A stretch of DNA of 34,656 nt, taken from Spirochaetota bacterium. GTDB taxonomy: Bacteria > Spirochaetota > UBA4802 > UBA5368. Below, piece after piece: positions 31,765-34,656 of this stretch. The stretch's first letter is position 1, and each line of letters starts with the position of its first letter. The notes beneath the pieces were generated by a model, which was given only the letters and a program-made list of their open reading frames with translations, did not search any database and was not told where the DNA came from. The stretch spans positions 1-34,656 of the forward strand of contig JALOTJ010000056.1 in the NCBI GenBank assembly GCA_025457965.1, in the 5' to 3' direction. The position numbers and the translations under genes were made by a program.

Positions 31765-33683
31765 CACCTTCCTAATAGTACCAGGCTTTTGCGTATGTTA
31801 TTCCTCGCCTTTTCGTGGGTCGGATCGATTACCAGCACCTTGCGCCATTCCTCAATGGCCTTGTCGAAATTGTTGTTCGTATAATAGTTGATTCCGTTGT
31901 AATAATACGTACGGACGAGCGCTTTCTGCTTATCGGTAAGCCCCCCACGTTCCCGTACGACCTCCCCGCCACCGAAGCGAAGCTGTGATTCGATCCTGTT
32001 CATCGCGATGAGTGAGCGGGTATGATTCGGGTCACGCGCGACGATCCAGCGGAAATTGCCGAGTGCCGCCTCGATATTATCCTTGCCTCCTCGCTGGTAG
32101 AGCTCCATGCCCTGCGCGTAACGCGCCTCGACCTCCTGCGGATTGAGCCCCGCCGGAGTGGTTCGCTCCGTGCCGCGTTTAGCCGCGCCGATAAGGTCTT
32201 TGATTTCGGGATAGTCGGCGGATATCGACCGTATCAACTCGAATTTGCTCAGCGCCTGCGTGAATTTTCGCCCTGCGAGCAGTTCCTTTCCCTCGTCGAC
32301 GATTTTCCGGGCAAAATCCTGAAAGGCGGCCGGGTTCAGCGCCAGCTCGCATTTCAGAAGGAATTCGAGAGCAATGCGGTTCTTGGGGAACAGGCGGAGG
32401 ATCTCATCCCACCGCCTTCTCGACTCGATGTAGTTACCCCTGTCATAGAGCTGCTTACCGGAAATAATAAGAGGGTTTACTATGCTGTAATAGGGTGAAT
32501 CAACATCGACCACCTCTTCCTCTATGTCGCGGATGGCCTCCTTCACCATAACGATGTACTTTTTTGCAAGTTCATTGCCGGCGTCGAGGACCAGGGTTCT
32601 TTCGAGATGGGAAAGCGCTTCCTTATAGCGGCCTTCCGCATATGCCAGGAGTCCGTTCTGAAACTCGCGGTCGATGTTCCGAAGCCTGAGCAGGCGCTGT
32701 TCCTCGGCGTATTCCTTGCGGAGCCGGTCCAGGTCTTTTAGCCGCGCGCGTGCGTCTTTATAGTTCTTGATCAGCGAAAGGGCGGTCTCAAAATCATCGG
32801 CCGCCTGATCGAAGTTCTTTTTGCGTATATTTTCGATGCCCGACAGATAGAACTGCTCGGCCTGGATGCGCGTGAGCTCGAGGTTTCTGTTCGATTCGAG
32901 GATATCGTCAATCTGGTCAATGTATTTCTTCGCCTCGCGGTTCTTTATATCGAGCGAAAGGACCTCCTCAAAATCGTTTCGCGCGTCCTTATACTTCTTC
33001 TCACCGAAAAGCACTATCCCGGCGGCCAGGAGGAGCTGAATCTTTTCGTATTTAAGGCGGTTGGAAATCGCCATTTCAGCGTTGCGCAACCCCTCCAGCG
33101 CCGCGGTATCATTCGGAACGAACTCGAGCACTTCCCTGTAGTTCTCAAGTGCACCCTCAAATTCCATGGACTTCATCTTCCCCGCGGCGTCCTCCATCAG
33201 GACGATGTAACGCTTTTTAAGCTCTTCGGAAAGGCGCTTCTTGGCAAGCTCGATCCGTACCTCCTCCTGGAGTTTGCGCATGTCCTCGCGCATTATCTGC
33301 AAATCCGGATCCGCCGGGTCGATCCTGTACGCGGCCACGAAATTCGCTATCGCCAGGTCCGAGTCGTCACTTGCCTTTTGAACATCCACCGGAAGCTCCT
33401 GGCGGGCCAGCCGGTAATGAAACCGGGCCTTCTGATAGGCGAGGTCCTTGCGGTGTTTTTCCTCGTAGAGCACCTCGATCTTTTTCTGGATGTTTTCGTT
33501 GTCGGGCTCGATTTCGAGGATGCGCAGCCATTCTCCCAGCGCCCGGGTAAATTCCTTGTTCTTGTAGAACTCGCTTGCACGGCGGTCCAGCTCCGCAACG
33601 CTTTGGGGTTGCGCAACTGACGACATCATCATAACCGCGATGAGCACAAGGCCCGGTGTTTTTTTTCCGATCACGGATTTCAT
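31764..33683 (-). CDS. Exported tetratricopeptide-repeat protein
   Basis: 639 residues from ATG 33683 (AGGAT upstream), beginning a signal peptide (MKSVIGKKTPGLVLIAVMM) with cleavage probably near SVAQPQS. The rest is helical with many TPR units, for example FYKNKEFTRALGEWLRILE, MEFEGALENYREVLEFVPND, KYKDARNDFEEVLSLDI, GRYKEALSHLERTLVLD and a final NFDKAIEEWRKVLVIDP. TPR arrays mediate protein contacts; this one should sit in the periplasm. Translational coupling to the membrane phosphatase suggests that it feeds that sensor domain (inference). The frame is open 27 codons further upstream, with no ribosome site. Confidence 0.88.
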   Translation of the reverse strand: MKSVIGKKTPGLVLIAVMMMSSVAQPQSVAELDRRASEFYKNKEFTRALGEWLRILEIEPDNENIQKKIEVLYEEKHRKDLAYQKARFHYRLARQELPVDVQKASDDSDLAIANFVAAYRIDPADPDLQIMREDMRKLQEEVRIELAKKRLSEELKKRYIVLMEDAAGKMKSMEFEGALENYREVLEFVPNDTAALEGLRNAEMAISNRLKYEKIQLLLAAGIVLFGEKKYKDARNDFEEVLSLDIKNREAKKYIDQIDDILESNRNLELTRIQAEQFYLSGIENIRKKNFDQAADDFETALSLIKNYKDARARLKDLDRLRKEYAEEQRLLRLRNIDREFQNGLLAYAEGRYKEALSHLERTLVLDAGNELAKKYIVMVKEAIRDIEEEVVDVDSPYYSIVNPLIISGKQLYDRGNYIESRRRWDEILRLFPKNRIALEFLLKCELALNPAAFQDFARKIVDEGKELLAGRKFTQALSKFELIRSISADYPEIKDLIGAAKRGTERTTPAGLNPQEVEARYAQGMELYQRGGKDNIEAALGNFRWIVARDPNHTRSLIAMNRIESQLRFGGGEVVRERGGLTDKQKALVRTYYYNGINYYTNNNFDKAIEEWRKVLVIDPTHEKARNNIRKSLVLLGR

Positions 33684-33775
33684 TATATCCTGCGGCCTAT
33701 GCGGCCGCGTTCTCCATGGGTATCCCCTGTCACCGGCACGTTGTGGACCGTACCGCAACAGCACAATTACTCATA

Positions 33776-33804
33776 ATTATACTGAATTTTCCCAGGGGCA
33801 GCAA
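33776..33804 (-). promoter_or_regulatory. Sigma-70-type promoter of the TPR-phosphatase operon
   Basis: On the minus strand TTGCTG (33804-33799) and a perfect TATAAT (33781-33776) are exactly 17 bases apart. Start of transcription would be near 33769, leaving a leader of about 85 bases before the TPR start. Confidence 0.6.
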
Positions 33805-33927
33805 CAGGGTTTTCGCCTGCTCCGCCCGTTCGCGCTCCGGCCGATACCCCAATTTAAGCCCTTGTACTTTCAGTGAACATATACGTTCTCCCGATTCCTC
33901 CGGTTCTGTAATCATTCCGGGGGCAGG

Positions 33928-34371
33928 TCACCGGTTTATAGTGACAAAGGTCCTGTTGGACATAAGCCACCCCTGTGCGGCCATTTTACCTTCGGTAAAT
34001 TTAATGAAAACGGCATCTCCGCGAACCACCTGATACGGACGACCGGTCGCCCTCTTTACGGCGCTCGCTTCAAAAGTGAGCGATCGATGTATGAAGGGAT
34101 TGCCGTCCTGGTCTTTGCGGACATCTTTCTCGTTCGCGTCCTCCACCGATGTTACCATCAGATCGGCCAGGTAGTAGTCCCGGTACATGTCCCTGAATAC
34201 GGCTTCGCTTTTGGGATACGCCTCGCATCGGGAATAGTTCTGGTAATTCATATCCTGGATCGCACGCGCCCATTTCGTGATTACATAGGCCGGCTCCGGG
34301 GTTTTGTCCGTTTTCTTACAGCCCACCGCCACCAGGGCGATGACAATGAAAGCAAAAATTGTCCTTTTCAT
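33928..34371 (-). CDS. Small lipoprotein of unknown function
   Basis: 147 residues. Type II signal peptide MKRTIFAFIVIALVAVGCKK with lipobox VAVGC and lipidated Cys18. The mature part (VITKWARAIQDMNYQNYSRC, then MYRDYYLADLMVTSV) has the alpha-beta pattern of small NTF2-like or DUF envelope proteins, but no family is recognised with certainty. Strong GGAGG ribosome site before ATG 34371. It lies 68 bases after the AMMECR1-family gene on the same strand, so the two may be co-transcribed. Confidence 0.8.
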   Translation of the reverse strand: MKRTIFAFIVIALVAVGCKKTDKTPEPAYVITKWARAIQDMNYQNYSRCEAYPKSEAVFRDMYRDYYLADLMVTSVEDANEKDVRKDQDGNPFIHRSLTFEASAVKRATGRPYQVVRGDAVFIKFTEGKMAAQGWLMSNRTFVTINR

Positions 34372-34439
34372 ACTCTACCTCCTCATCCGGTGCCGTACAT
34401 TAAATTATCGTGCGCCGCGGAGCCGCGCTTTACGGAAAG

Positions 34440-34656
34440 TTACTTGAGGCCGAGCGCCTTTTCGCCGAAAACCTGGGCCGAGAATTTTTCTATTTTTGTG
34501 CCCTTCGCACGCCAGGCATCCCCGGGCAGCCCCGCCTTGTAACACGTATGCTCGAGGAAGGTGTTCCTGTCCCAGCCGTATTCGGTGGCCACCTGGGGAA
34601 GAAGCAGCCCGGTTCGGTACCCGGCGCCGATAATGAGCCCGTCGCGACCTACGATG
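34440..34656 (-). CDS. C-terminal part of an AMMECR1-domain protein (partial)
   Basis: 71 residues before a TAA stop; the N-terminus lies beyond the window. GRDGLIIGAGYRTGLLLPQV, then ATEYGWD, FLEHTCYKAGLPGDAW and a final FSAQVF are diagnostic of the AMMECR1 family, including the conserved LLLPQVA-x-E-x-GWD and C-x-KAGL motifs. In many bacteria the domain is part of the AmmeMemoRadiSam set with a Memo-like protein and a radical SAM enzyme, whose function is not settled. Whether those partners lie upstream here cannot be seen. Confidence 0.88.
   Translation of the reverse strand, partial: IVGRDGLIIGAGYRTGLLLPQVATEYGWDRNTFLEHTCYKAGLPGDAWRAKGTKIEKFSAQVFGEKALGLK

Noticed and set aside
1-34656. 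CRISPR arrays, insertion sequences or long direct repeats
   Set aside because: No regularly spaced repeats, transposase reading frames or terminal inverted repeats were seen on either strand.

Overview
The window is a G+C-rich, densely coded bacterial chromosome segment with about 25 complete protein genes, one tRNA and a truncated gene at each edge. The host is a diderm: it has an Omp85-type barrel, two likely lipoproteins, and signal-peptide proteins ending in beta-barrel-like sequence. It also carries the McsA-McsB-ClpC protein-arginine-phosphorylation module best known from Firmicutes. Together with the lipoprotein-rich content and the sensor/partner-switch signalling genes, this fits a spirochaete, perhaps Leptospira-related. 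That placement is inference; no rRNA is present to test it.

Layout. 1-2.2 kb: end of an FGE-type protein, an 8-oxoguanine glycosylase/lyase, tRNA-Pro(GGG) with its own promoter, and a PTS IIA domain fused to a C4 zinc ribbon. 2.2-7.6 kb (minus): a ClsB-like cardiolipin synthase, then the mcsA-mcsB-clpC operon without ctsR. 7.6-8.1 kb: a divergent spacer that may hold an RsgA-like relic. 8.1-11.2 kb (plus): a small four-helix membrane protein, then a translationally coupled trio of an ATP-grasp enzyme and two SAM methyltransferases. 11.4-15.4 kb: an Omp85-family barrel protein converging, across a bidirectional terminator, on nnr and an NHL-like exported protein. 15.8-24.0 kb (plus): a short-chain acyl-CoA dehydrogenase, argJ, an exported barrel-like protein, then argD-argF-argG and a degenerate acyl-CoA-dehydrogenase-like gene, joined by 4-8 bp overlaps except at argF-argG. 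24.1-30.1 kb (plus): MoxR ATPase and CoxE/VWA partner, a Cache-HAMP histidine kinase, a REC-histidine kinase hybrid, and a STAS anti-sigma-factor antagonist. 30.1-34.7 kb (minus): a SpoIIE/RsbU-type phosphatase coupled to a TPR protein, a small lipoprotein, and the end of an AMMECR1-family protein.

How it works together. Four arginine genes (argJ, argD, argF, argG) cover acetyl transfer, transamination, carbamoylation and citrulline ligation; argB, argC and argH must lie elsewhere. ArgJ lacks a conserved internal block, which is the strongest anomaly here. McsA/McsB/ClpC would mark and unfold damaged proteins. The STAS protein and the PP2C phosphatase face each other and look like two parts of a partner-switching pathway whose anti-sigma kinase is not in view; the two kinases upstream could feed it or form a separate phosphorelay. 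The ATP-grasp/two-methyltransferase trio is the best candidate for an undescribed small pathway, product unknown.
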